Positions 34,248 through 44,296 of a stretch of 64,000 nt of DNA are shown here, in pieces. Source of the DNA: Oncomelania hupensis (lineage: Eukaryota; Mollusca; Gastropoda; Littorinimorpha; Pomatiopsidae); contig CM072522.1 of the NCBI GenBank assembly GCA_036898135.1, positions 15,790,920 through 15,854,919 of the forward strand. Direction: 5' to 3'. Position 1 is the stretch's first letter, and every line of letters begins with the position of its first letter. The position numbers and the translations under genes are program-made. The notes under the pieces are model-generated. The model worked only from the letters and a program-made list of their open reading frames with translations. It made no database searches and was not told the origin of the DNA.

Positions 34248-34326
34248 ATGATGTTTGCCAAAGAGCAACTGGTGGCCAAGAACACTTCTGTCAGTTTGCG
34301 GAAGAGCATCAAATACTACTTCTGTG
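34248..34326 (+). CDS. TRPM-like exon, S2-S3 linker
   Basis: The 79-nt exon encodes MMFAKEQLVAKNTSVSLRK followed by SIKYYF. It starts in phase 0, matching the previous exon, and ends in phase 1, matching the next. In TRPM channels the EEVRQ motif is followed by a hydrophilic stretch and then a K/L-x-x-A-x-x-Y-F motif before the S3 helix, and SIKYYF fits that place. The acceptor (TGGACAG) has a weak pyrimidine tract and the donor (TGTG/GTGATT) is weak, so the exact right border is less sure than the exon itself. Confidence 0.72.
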
Positions 34327-35146
34327 GTGATTTATTTATATATTTATTTATTTGTTTACACGTTTATTTATTTTGGAACAGGTAATGTTTAGACCATTAA
34401 TGAATAAATTGTACCATCGCGTAAACAAATATTTTAATCTTTTCTTTGATAAAATAATATAAAACTTTCACCAGATTATACTTCCACATACAAAAACATA
34501 CACACATATATATTTATTTTTTTTAAAGTTTTTTTTTAATGTAGTATTTGAGGTAATATAAGCGATTTTTTCAGTAAGTGCATAATTGTATAAAATAGTA
34601 TTGATACTAACTGTGTCATGAATAAAAACATCATTTGCTGTGTATAAAGATAAGAATAATTTATATTCTTTCTATCTGTGTTTTGAAAATGATGGACTGC
34701 GGTGATCTTGATCTTAATATGAATTACGTAAAACTCTGACTAATGGTTACAGTAGGCCTATCTGCATAGTAAAGTAATCCAAATAGGTCAAGCCTACCGT
34801 AAAAGAGCCATTCAAGAAGCAGTTGAAAATATTCCTCTTTCACTATAACGGATACTGTAACTTTGTCCCCTCCTCTTATTTTTCTGTAATTTCTTTCTGA
34901 GTGCACTGAGCATGCTGCCATAGCATGGAGAAAACACGTTATACAAGTGTTCAACATCAGCTTTAACCTTTACACCCCTGAAAATGAGAAGGAAGAAAAA
35001 AAGTCAACAATCCTATATGAAATGCGCTTGTGAGACACTTCACTTTTAATAAGATTTCATTCAGATCAGTATTCTGATAGCCAGGAAGTGAAGAAGGTGT
35101 ATGCTTCTTCTACAATACAAGTTTTATTGAACATGTTTTTATCTAG
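34327..35146. other. Intron between two TRPM-like exons
   Basis: AT-rich, no element recognised; GAGTGTTCAACATCAGC and other short stretches show no motif. Confidence 0.4.
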
Positions 35147-35224
35147 GTGCTGCGAGCTCGTGGAATTGCCTGGACTTTTCAACAGGACTAATTTTCTGGC
35201 TTGGCACAGGTCTTCTTTTCTCAG
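35147..35224 (+). CDS. TRPM-like exon, transmembrane segment S3
   Basis: The 78-nt exon encodes AASSWNCLDFSTGLIFWLG and then TGLLFS. The SSWNCLDF part matches the TRPM pattern SDFWNKLDV, which opens the S3 helix. The acceptor is TTTTTATCTAG and the donor CTCAG/GTAGGT. Entry phase 1 and exit phase 1 fit the exons on both sides exactly. It is too short to show up as a long reading frame and was found by reading between the flanking exons. Confidence 0.8.
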
Positions 35225-35672
35225 GTAGGTTACATTTGTATACATGGCATGTTCCTTACAGGGCCCCAAGATCACACATTTCAGGTCACAGACCCTTTTG
35301 TAATTCACAGCGAGTGTTACCCCACCAGCAAAAATAATATTAAGTTCCCAGAAAAACTGTATTAAAAGTACGGCTTTGATTTAATTCATAAATTATTCCA
35401 TAATTGTATGTGTCTATGAATAGTACTAAGTTATATTCTAAAACAAGCACTGCATCGTGTGGGTATAGAAGGCACAATTGTTATGTAAGCGCATAAAATT
35501 CAACGGTTTAGAGAAGTTTGTAGGACAATGTGACCAATTACTAGAAGGAGTGCAATGAAATGACAAGAATATACTTAAATGTCCTTTTTTCATTCTTTTC
35601 CATTGAGGGATTTTTTTAATTTAATTTTTAAAATATCCCTTTAAGGGATTTATTTATTTCATTTCCTTTAAG

Positions 35673-35803
35673 GGAACTCCATCTGCTCCCACATTGGACG
35701 AGTGGTATTGAGCTTGGACATACTGTTGTTCTATGTTCGAATCCTGCAAATGATGATGGTGTTCGAAGAGTTGGGTGGTCTACTGGAGATGGCAAAGAAG
35801 ATG
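35673..35803 (+). CDS. TRPM-like exon, end of S3 to S4-S5 linker
   Basis: The 131-nt exon encodes SHIGRVVLSLDILLFYVRIL followed by QMMMVFEELGGLLEMAKKM. It matches the TRPM block with G-R-V-x-x-x-L-D-x-x-x-F-x-x-R-L and the following L-G-P motif of S4 and the S4-S5 linker; here LGP is LGG. The acceptor is CCTTTAAG and the donor GATG/GTAGGA. Entry phase 1 and exit phase 0 fit the neighbours. Confidence 0.85.
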
Positions 35804-36133
35804 GTAGGAATGTTGCAGCTTGTTTCTAAGTTTTAAAAAAGTCTTGTTGTGTGCTGAAAATCTTAGGATTTAATACATTATGTTTAATCTCCTCGTCCTG
35901 ACTGTAACTCCCTGAAGAATTTAGGATTTGTGTCAACAGGACTATAATTCTCTCTAGCTTATTTAAATCTTGTGTGCAATTCTTGAAATTGAATTTTTAA
36001 TACAGTTGTTAAATATTTACACAACCACAAAGTTGACATTCATTAAGATGGTGATGACTGATGGTGGTTGTGATGGTGGTAGTTAATAAGCTACTCAAAA
36101 TAAAACGGTCTGGTTATCATAAGTATCATTCAA

Positions 36134-36413
36134 CAGGAACTGCACACCTGTATATCACCATGGGCATGTCTCCATCCTTTCCCTGTTAGATCTATCAGCA
36201 GCATTTTAGACACTTGATCACCAGATTTGAAACTACGTTTGGAATCACTGACACTGTTATTCAGTGGATACGTTCATATCTGACCGACATGTCATAGTAA
36301 ACAACATTTACTCAACGCCCAAAAGCCTCAAGTTTGATGTACACTCAGCCCACTTCAAAATCTTTTCGACCTACCCACATATCCAGATGATGTCCAGCTA
36401 CCCAAGCGCACCC
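36134..36413 (+). mobile_element. L2-like LINE fragment, left of the Gypsy insertion
   Basis: The text includes a D-L-S-A-A-F-like block, then FGITDTVIQWIRSYLTDMS and a decayed Y-x-D-D (YPDDVQLPKR), the RT active site region of L2-type LINEs. The Gypsy element inserted 30 bases after this motif, and the LINE continues at 41782. Confidence 0.72.
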
Positions 36414-36645
36414 TGTAGTGTGGGTATCTGAGGTGTATGGGTGGTGTATGCACGTCCACATTCAAGTGTAATTCAGGAACACACACCAGTGGCAATTCAA
36501 TTGCTCTCCGAATTTAATCATTCATCGCATCTCTTCCATTACCCATCATACATCTGCCTCAATCTACTATTTAACATTGACAGGGGAAACAATTCCCATA
36601 CTATATACAAAATGTGTATATCTGGTCGTCTGCTGCGACACTACA
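36414..36645 (-). repeat. 3' LTR of the Gypsy element
   Basis: Starts TGTAGTGT and ends ACACTACA (perfect 8-bp inverted ends). It differs from the other LTR at about four positions. Confidence 0.93.
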
Positions 36646-36941
36646 ATCCCTTTTTTCCTTCAAATTTAACTTTCCATAACAAAATACAATGAAACTGTCA
36701 CAATCTTAATTATTAAAATTTCACTCACTCAGTCTTTCACTTCAACACAACAAAATTAAATTCTTAACCACTAAACTATTCGACACAATCTTTTTGTTTT
36801 TATAATGAATAAAAAAGCATTCTAAAAAACATTTAATAAAGTTCTTTTATGTTTTCAGTTCAATTGCTCCTACAATTCCCAATAATACATTCACTCCAAC
36901 AATCTCAGTCACATAAAATCAGCATTTCTATAGAACACAAA

Positions 36942-37298
36942 TTACATGTTTTCCACAATGTAGTCCTTAAATTTGTCTGGTGCTCTTCTGACTCGTGTAG
37001 ATCTTCTCTGTGTGTCTGTACTGTCTGAATGATTTGTATCTGTTTGTTCTGCTTGTCCTTCTGCATATTCAGTGGTGTCATTGTGTTTGACCGTGTGTTC
37101 GTCAGTGTTTTCATGTACAAATTTCTTTGTATGTGCAACATTCCGTTTATACTGAACACCGATAGGCGACTCGATCGTCAACTGAGAACCAGTTTTTTCA
37201 ACCACTCGGTAAGGATCCGGCTCGAAAGTTGTTGAGAATTTGTCAGCTTTCTTTTGCTGAAGTAACACTTCATCACCGACATTTACTTCACTTGTCAT
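36942..37298 (-). pseudogene. Gypsy integrase C-terminal domain
   Basis: Frame-shifted continuation of the integrase: VNVGDEVLLQQKKADKFSTT, FEPDPYRVVEKTGSQLTIES and a charged tail with RRSTRVRRAPDKFKDYI. The V-G-D-x-V-L and P-Y-x-V motifs are the SH3-like C-terminal domain of Gypsy integrases. It ends at TAA-side sequence shortly before the purine tract. Confidence 0.85.
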
Positions 37299-38506
37299 TG
37301 CATGGCGCTTTTCATCGGCATACTGTTTTCCTTTTTCCTTGCCATTCCAATCGCGATCAGGATTGCCTCATCAAGTTCAGACTTTATGTACAAGTCAATC
37401 TCAGGCAATTTGGTTCGAATTTTGCGTTTGAAAAGCAATTCTGCGGGGCTGACGCCTGTTGTTTGGTGTGGAGTGCTTCTGTAAGCTAACAGAAATGTAT
37501 TTAGCTCTTTTTTCCAATCCTTTCCTTCCGCGTTGGCAATTTTGATAGCCTTCAAAAGAGTTCTATTTTGCCTTTCTACCTCCCCATTGGCTTGGGGCCA
37601 CAATGGTGTAGAGAAATAGTGAATGATATTATTCAAATTCACAAACTCTTTGAATTCTGTCGAACTGAATTGCGGTCCGTTGTCTGATTTCAACGAGACT
37701 GGAAGTCCGTGTCTTGCAAAAATGCTTTCTAGTGCCTCAATCACGCGTCGCGTTGTAGTTGTGCGCAATATAGCAGTATCAAAGTAACGGCTATAATAAT
37801 CAACAACAACCAAGATGGATTCTCCAGTTGGGAGTGGACCCAAAATATCTACTGCAAGATCCTCCCATGGTCCAACTGGGAATTTGGTTCGAATCAAAGG
37901 TTCGGAATGGTCCGGGTGACCAACTAATTGACATTGGTGACAAGAACGTACACATTTTTCTGCGTCTTTATCCATCGCAGGCCACCATACTTTTGTGCGC
38001 AATCTTTCTTTCGTTTTCACGATACCTTGGTGTCCTTCATGAGCTATATTTACAACTGTGGAACGCAAACATTCTTGAATTACTATTCTTGTGCCACGCA
38101 GAATGAGAAATCCTAAACATGTTAGCTCATGTCTCAGTGTTCTGTACGCAACCGGACATGTATCCCATTTGTCAGTTTTGATGCATGTTCGCACTTCGGA
38201 CAACTCTTTGTCCTCTGCGGATGCTTGTTCGATCTCACGTGCGGTCATTGCTCTCGGCACGGCTTTTTTGGTTATGAAAGACACGTGCTCTTCAGCTATG
38301 TTGCTGTGATTTGTTGTACCTGGGGGTACAAGGCGTGATAAGGCGTCCGCAATGTTTTGTGCACCAGGACGGTACTGAACACTGAATTGATATGACTGCA
38401 ACCGTAGCACCCACCGTTCAATTCGTGCTGAAGGTTTTGACCTTTTTGAATATATGAACTCAAGTGGACGATGATCCGTCTCAAGAGTGAATTTCACACC
38501 ATATAC
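37295..38506 (-). pseudogene. Gypsy RNase H end and integrase
   Basis: The 400-residue frame starts at MKFTLETDHRPLEFIYSKRS (end of RNase H) and contains the integrase zinc domain (AHEGHQG ... CVRSCHQCQ, an HHCC pattern) and the catalytic D, D, E residues (VDILGPLP; LKSDNGPQFSSTEF; NGEVERQNRTLLKAI). This is the longest unbroken part of the element. A one-base frameshift near 37296 separates it from the integrase C-terminus. Confidence 0.92.
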
Positions 38507-40277
38507 CTACTGGTGAAAACGTTCACAAGCCCACACAAGAGCCAATGCTTCTTTTTCGGTCTGCGAGTACCGACGTTCGACATCTGAAAGACTACGAATT
38601 GCGTAGTACACAACTCTTTTGTATCCATTCTGAATTTGCGTGAGGACTGCACCTAATCCAACTGGACTGGCATCAGCAACAATGCGAGTCTCTGTTTTTG
38701 GATCAAAATAAGCCAACGTTTCGGCTTTCGACATGTCTTCCTTGAGAAGATTGAAAGCCTTCTCCTGTTCCTTTTTTCACCGAAAAGGCACACCTTTCCG
38801 AGTTAATTTCCTGAGTGGTTCTGCTTTTGTCGCGAGGTTTTTCACAAAACGAGCGTTAAAGTTTACCAACCCCAAGAAACTTCGAACCTCCGACGCATAT
38901 TTTGGACGTTGTGCATTTTTGACGGCTTCAATTTTCGCAGATGTCGGACCAATCCCTTTTTCAGAGAGTAAATACCCCATGAACTGAAGTTCCGTCATGC
39001 GATATACGCATTTCTCCCGATTCAGAGTGAGACCATTTTCTTTCAGTGTGCGGAGCACTTTGTCAAGTCTACAATCATGCTCTTCCAATGACTCTGCATG
39101 AATCATTATATCATCTGTCATGTTTCGTGCTCCTTCACAGTCGCGTAACACGTTCTGAATCGTATGCTGATAGATTTACGGCGCTGATGTCACTCCGAAC
39201 ATCAAGCGTTTGTATCGAAACAATCCGACATGTGTCGCAAAAGTTGTGACAGGGCGCGATTCTTTTGCTGCGCTCCCTTGTCATCTCCATCTTCCTATAT
39301 GCTTGCGAAGCATGGACCCTCACAGCAGATCTCCAACGAAGAATACAAAGCATGGAGATGAGGTGCTACAGAAGACTTCTGGGCATTTCCTATACCCAAC
39401 ACATCACCAACGACGAAGTCCGACAGATCATCACACAAGCCATTGGACAACACGATGACCTGCTAACAGTGGTGAAGAAACGGAAACTCCGATGGTATGG
39501 CCACGTCACCAGATCATCAGGCCTTGCAAAGACTATTCTGCAAGGCACAGTGCAAGGAGGTAGAAGAAGAGGGAGACCGAAAAAGAGGTGGGAGGACAAC
39601 ATTCGAGAATGGACTGGTTTGACACTGAGCGAAGCCATCAGGGCTGCTGAGGACTGAGAAAGATGGAGTATGCTGGTTAAACGATCATCTGTGGTGCCCC
39701 CACGACCTTCGGGTTACGGGACAGGATAGGATAGGATAGGCGATTCTTTTGACAATTCCAGCTGATGAAAACCCCATTTTAGGTCAAGTTTTGTAAAAAC
39801 TTTGCTTCCGTTCATTTCCAAAATTGTTTCCTCTATTGTCGGAATCGGAAACCTTTCTCTTTCAACAGCCTCGTTTGCTTGCCGCATATCAACGCACAAC
39901 CTAACATCATCGGAATTCGGTTTTGGCACTACTACAATAGGACTGACAAAAGAATTTGTAGGTCCTTCCGCACGCTCAATGATATCAAGCGCTTCTAGCT
40001 CTGAGATTTTCTTTTCCACCTTTTCCCGAAGGCTGAACGGAATTCTTCGTGCTGCCTGAATTACAGGTTTTACATTGTGGTTAACATGCAGTTTTACCTC
40101 AAAATTCTTCAGTTTTCCCAACGCCTTGTAAATATCAGGATATCTTTCTTCTGGTTTCACATTAACTTTTGTATCAGCCACGTTTCCAACAGTGGTTGGG
40201 ATCCCCACTTTCAAAACGTTAAGTTTTTCAGACGTTTCTTTTCCCAAAAGAGGAACTCTACTTTTCTCTTTGATCAC
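38507..40277 (-). pseudogene. Gypsy reverse transcriptase and RNase H, interrupted
   Basis: The RT opens (40277-39752) with IIERAEGPTNSFVSPIVVVP, VRLCVDMRQANEAVERERFP and FTKLDLKWGFHQLEL, is broken by the RTE insertion, and resumes (39256-38777) with FRYKRLMFGVTSAP, a stop, then MTDDIMIHAESLEEHDCRLD, whose T-D-D is the catalytic motif. RNase H follows (ADASPVGLGAVLTQIQNGYK; YSQTEKEALALVWACERFHQ). Stops lie after TSAP, after PFR and after FHQ; each looks like a single-base change. The sequence is otherwise close to the family pattern. Confidence 0.9.
39267..39740 (+). mobile_element. 5'-truncated RTE-type LINE inserted in the Gypsy RT
   Basis: The insert begins at CTGCGCTCCCTTGTCATCT and ends in GGATAGGATAGGATAGG. 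It is flanked by a 10-11-bp duplication CGATTCTTTT (39257-39266 and 39741-39750). It encodes the last ~130 residues of the RTE protein (YRRLLGISYTQHITNDEVRQ; RRRGRPKKRWEDNIREWTG), open until a stop in the RAAED stretch. This gives the true ends and target-duplication length for the RTE family, and it shows the RTE was active after the Gypsy insertion. Confidence 0.92.
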
Positions 40278-40680
40278 AGCAAATTCTGCTTTCTGTCTGT
40301 TTTTGTGATCCCCCAGGAACCTCGATTTCTGCCTGAAATGTTCCCACCACTGTTAGAGGAGTGTGCTGTGCATAAGCGTACAATTTCCTACTGTGCTTAT
40401 CTGCTTTGCACTGTGATGTAAACATAATGTTCTTTTTCTTCAGAAAACCCCATGTTTCTTTATCAATGATGTTGCAACTTGCTCCTGAATCTATAATCAT
40501 TGGCAATTTCACACCCCCAACAATGAAATCAAAGGTTTTTGTATCATTTGCAATAGTGAATACAAAGTCATCATTGTTAACATCATCAACATCACTGTCA
40601 ACATCAACATCATCATGCTGCACATGCACAGAGTTCAATTTTCCAGTCTTTGTTTTGCACACTGCTGCAAAGTGATTCAT
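40258..40680 (-). pseudogene. Gypsy protease region
   Basis: The frame contains FIVGGVKLPMIIDSGASCNI, with the D-S-G-A active site of a retroviral-type aspartic protease, in a 140-residue open stretch that continues from the zinc knuckles without a stop, suggesting one gag-pro-pol frame. Confidence 0.85.
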
Positions 40681-40681
40681 C

Positions 40682-41433
40682 TTTTTGCATTTAGTACACT
40701 TTGTACCCCAACCTGGACAAAATTTGTCTCTTGCATAATGTCCTACCTGCCCACACCTGAAACATTTCTTATCTGTCAGTTTGGGGTTTTCACATTTAAG
40801 TTTTTCACCATCTTGTTTATAATTTCCTCTCCTTCATCCCTTGTTTTTATTTTGTTTGGAAACGGCTCCCACAACATTTCCTCCCTGGTTAGAATCACTG
40901 TCCACCATTCTTTTCACATGAACGACGGCAGCTTCATGAGCTTGTGCAGTTTCTAGCAACATCTGTAATGTCAGTTTTGTCTTTTCCAAACGTTTTGCTT
41001 TCAACCGTCTGTTAGTACATTTGTCGATGACTTGGTCTCTGATGTTCTCTTGGAGCTTGTCGCCGAAATTGCAGTTAATGGCCTGCTACCGTAGTCGTGT
41101 GACGAACTGCGAAGTGGTTTCTCCATCTTTCTGGCTCATCTGACGAAAAATATGTCGTTCAAACGTCTCGATTTGCTGGGGCTTGAAATACGCATTCAGT
41201 GCAGCTACCGTGTCGACGTAGTTGTCAGTTGTGGTCTCCAACGTTTCAAAAATCGTTTGTACTTCCACTCCAGCACAATGCAAAAGCAGGGCACGTTTCT
41301 GAGCTGCTTCGACGTCTCCTCTAGCGACAACGTACAATTCGAAGCTTTTCAACCACCTAGACCATCGTTGAGACACACTGGAAGGGTCTCCCTGTGGATC
41401 GAAGTTAACGACACAGGGAATGTTCGCGGCCAT
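40682..41433 (-). pseudogene. Gypsy gag (nucleocapsid with zinc knuckles)
   Basis: The frame opens at 41433 with MAANIPCVVNFDPQGDPSS and runs to a nonsense codon at about 41086. Sequence beyond it continues in family style, and about 40681-40770 reads CFRCGQVGHYARDKFC and CTKCKKMNHFAAVC, two CCHC zinc knuckles of the nucleocapsid. The stop replaces what looks like a Gln codon. Gag packages the element RNA in the cytoplasm. Confidence 0.85.
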
Positions 41434-41544
41434 TTTGAATTTTCACAAGGAGTTGCAAAAACAGCTTCGAACATACGAAGTTTACCCGGGCCTCGAAACA
41501 CTGTCTAAACAGTTCGCCTGACTCCAAATATCCTCGTCGCCAGT

Positions 41545-41776
41545 TGTAGTGTGGGTATCTGAGGTCTATGGGTGGTGTATGCACGTCCACATTCAAGTGT
41601 AATTCAGGAACACACACCAGTGGCAATTCAATTGCTCTCCGAATTTAATCATTCACCGCATCTCTTCCATTACCCATCATACATCTGCCTCAATCTACTA
41701 TTTAACATTGACAGGGGAAACAATTCCCATACTATATACAAAATGTGTATATCCGGTCGTCTGCTGCGACACTGCA
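41545..41776 (-). repeat. 5' LTR of the Gypsy element
   Basis: Starts TGTAGTGT and ends ACACTGCA, one base off the inverted end. The tRNA-Ser-like primer site lies just inside it at about 41531-41543. Confidence 0.93.
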
Positions 41777-41781
41777 CACCC

Positions 41782-42400
41782 CATCTTGTGATTTACAATA
41801 TCTCTCATTCGTAGAATTGACGACACTATTAGCGAGGATGGTTAGCAACAAACTTTAGTTAAACAATGATAAGACAGAAGCCATGACTGTTGGGACCGGA
41901 TACGTTCAACATCGTGCGTGTCGGAAGATGAGTGTCTTGTGATATTTAGATACCCTGTTCGTTTCCAGTCAAAGGTTAAAAAAGGAGTTGTCCTGGATGC
42001 CTCATTGTCCATGTGTGATCATGTCGGTCATGTATGTCGATGTTGCTACCTTGAACTGAAAAAAATAGCTTCAATCCGCCATCTTATCTTAGAGAGTACT
42101 GCACTTATTCTTGTATGTTCCAGCATTTTAACCAGAGTTGACTACTGTAACTCGCGCCTGGCAGTAGTCAAATCTGAACAGGTTGCTCTCGCCTGCAGAA
42201 TGTTCTCAGTAGCGCAGCTCACATGATCTGTCATGTCAAGAGTTCTGATTACATCACACCGTATTTAATGAAGTTGCACTGGCTCCCTGGTACATATCGC
42301 ATATACTACAAACTTGCCATCTTTGCATCTTGTTTCTTTAATGGTACCCTACCACTTTATCTCATAGCCTGCCTCATAGTCCATATAGTCCTCATAGTGC
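41782..42400 (+). mobile_element. L2-like LINE fragment, right of the Gypsy insertion
   Basis: Continues the LINE cut at 36413: VDYCNSRL-like text (SILTRVDYCNSRLAVVKSEQ) and SDYITPYLMKLHWLPGTYRI are the C-terminal signatures of L2-type RTs (L-D-Y-C-N-S-L-L; L-H-W-L-P). Several frameshifts are present. Confidence 0.75.
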
Positions 42401-42404
42401 CTAG

Positions 42405-42550
42405 TAGCATATGCCAAAGGTCGCGGCCGTGTTCGAACCCCACATTGGACGAGCTTACGTGACTTAAGTATTGAGATTTTTCAGGACACCGAGGGTTTTC
42501 CCCAGGTACTGCGGTTTCCTCAATCCCTTCAATAACGGTATTGGATGCAG
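42405..42550 (+). mobile_element. SINE-like fragment
   Basis: It contains GCGGCCGTGTTCGAACCCC (B-box-like) and then GGGTTTTCCCCAGGTACTGC and GGTTTCCTCAATCCCTTC, a block resembling the body of the element at 57812-58135 and part of 3320-3420. The A box is not seen. Confidence 0.5.
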
Positions 42551-43480
42551 TAAATCTACAATTTAAAAATAAAATTGGTTTCTCTTCTGCATTCTGTAAT
42601 AGCGATCTGTTGAGATCGAAATCTAGTCTCGGCAAAATATCCATCCAAGTCGGCGATGCTGCCATTCCCGTGGCTACCTCAGTCAGGAACCTTGGTCTGC
42701 ACATCGACAGCCAACTGAGATCTGTATGTCAAAGCATGTGATTTCTGTTGTGCGGTCATGCTACTTCCATCTGCATGCGCTTGGAAGACTTCGTCTATGA
42801 TCAACCAGCAGACAACCAATACTGTAGCAGTCTATGGTCCTGTCCAGGCTGAACTATGCCAACAGCTGTCTGTGGAGAATCTTCAAGTCAGAGTTGAATA
42901 AACTTCAACGTGTACAGAACACTGCAGCTAGGAGTGTGACTCGCAGGCCCAAAACAGACCACATTAGCCCAATCCTTCATGACCTTTATTGGCTTCCTCT
43001 AGAGGAAAGGATCATCCACAAGTTCTTGACACTGGTGTATAAGTGCTTAAATGACGCTGCCCCACAGTACCTGTGAGACCTTATTGCCTGTCATGAGCCA
43101 CTGAGAAGTCTGCGTTCCTCCTCTCAGTAACGCTTGAGACTGCCTCGTGCGCGTACTGACAAACAACAAAACTCTGGGCTATCACACATTTGCGAATTCA
43201 GCACCAAAGTTGTGGAATGGTCTGCCCCTGGCTTTGAAGCAGTCACAGTCAGCAGAAACCTTCAAGAAAGCCTTAGACTTTAAAAGAAAATTCTAATCAA
43301 CAGTCGTTATTTGCCACATTGAACTATTTCGTATATAGTGTATATATCCTTTCAGCATCTGAGGACCCCCCCCCTTCCCCCTACCCCCCACTTGTTGTTT
43401 TTTTGGACGCAATGAACATAAACTGTTTATGTGGAGACCTGCGCTGTACAAGGCTACATGATCATCATCAGATCGCCGAA
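42551..43480 (+). mobile_element. L2-like LINE, RT C-terminal part
   Basis: DLLRSKSSLGKISIQVGDAA, PVATSVRNLGLHIDSQLRS, then RLNYANSCLWRIFKSELNKL, VTRRPKTDHISPILHDLYWL and a final block with LWNGLPLALK-like text near 43205. The order is that of L2-type LINE C-termini. Stops and frame changes occur near 42740 and 43076. Confidence 0.8.
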
Positions 43481-43520
43481 CTTTGAGTTCGATTGAGGAA
43501 AATGCGCGTGTTAGTATCCT

Positions 43521-43590
<70 letters not shown>

Positions 43591-43591
43591 G
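43521..43591. repeat. ATT trinucleotide microsatellite
   Basis: About 70 bases of ATT, translated as poly-Ile in one frame. Confidence 0.95.
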
Positions 43592-43889
43592 ATAGTTTAC
43601 GCTGACACACCATCAGGTCATCTGCAGACAGACTGTTTAAGATTCCTTAACGTTGGTCCCATTCCTAACCAAATACTAACCCTAAGACAGGTTATGGGGT
43701 TTTGGTCATGGTTGATAATAATCCATGGGATAATCTCATAAAGAGATTAACGTTATTGGGTCTAGCCTACCGATTTATAAGCAGATGATAACTGTATGTT
43801 CTTTTGTCGTAATATAGACTGATAACAATAATACACATATTAACTTTGTAAACGTTGCTTGTACAGATATCTTTCTTTTCCTTTGTCAG

Positions 43890-44087
43890 AGTAAATGGAC
43901 CGGGTGGATTATGCTGATCATGATGACTGTAGTAGTGGGGACGGCAGCAGCCACTGAGAGCATCCTCTATTCCTCGCGATCCTTCAGCTGGGAGGGACTA
44001 TATTTCGTGTTGTGGCGGGCCTACTGGATCATCTATGGAGAAATCGGCATGGACAACTGGGAAAAAGAGCTAGACAAAACAGGCATG
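43890..44087 (+). CDS. TRPM-like exon, S5 and pore loop
   Basis: The 198-nt exon (66 codons) encodes the S5 helix (WIMLIMMTVVVGTAAATESI) and then YWIIYGEIGMDNWEKELDK. The tyrosine-G-E-I stretch sits where TRPM channels have their selectivity filter, F-G-Q in TRPM2/4/5/8 and Y-G-E in TRPM1/3/6/7, so the acidic type is seen. The acceptor is CTTTGTCAG. The best donor is CATG/GTTTAA, which is weak; the frame meets a stop at 44091. The exit phase (0) does not fit the next recognised exon (needs 1 nt), so a small exon is probably missing between them or the donor is elsewhere. Confidence 0.82.
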
Positions 44088-44296
44088 GTTTAATTTTACA
44101 TACTATACCATGACTCAAAAATGCAATGTTATTGGCTTTGCTAGGTGAGTGCCACTCAAAGCGGAAGCTGATACAAACAAAACAACCATAGAGTTGCTTC
44201 CCCTGCACCAACAAACCTCTGTGCGTCCCGTGCTACGACATCCGTCTAAAACGCTCACTGCAAAACCGCAAACCTCAGTCCTTTTTTGGCACTTGC

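Larger units (their letters stand above)
36414..41776 (-). mobile_element. Mag/Steamer-like Gypsy LTR retrotransposon (5.36 kb), inactive
   Basis: A complete but damaged element on the minus strand with 232-bp LTRs, 5-bp target duplication CACCC (36409-36413, 41777-41781), gag with two zinc knuckles, protease, RT, RNase H and integrase. The primer binding site next to the 5' LTR (TGGCGACGAGGAT on the minus strand) is complementary to the 3' end of tRNA-Ser(GCU). A purine tract (AAGGAAAAAAGGG) precedes the 3' LTR. The two LTRs differ at four positions by my count (about 1.7%), so it is young. At least four nonsense codons, one frameshift and an RTE insertion disable it. Confidence 0.93.

Noticed and set aside
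35685..35700. TRPM exon 35673-35803 being SINE-derived, since CCACATTGGACGAG also occurs at 42441
   Set aside because: The shared stretch is only 14 bases; the rest of the exon matches TRPM S3-S4 and its phases fit the gene, so I take it as chance.
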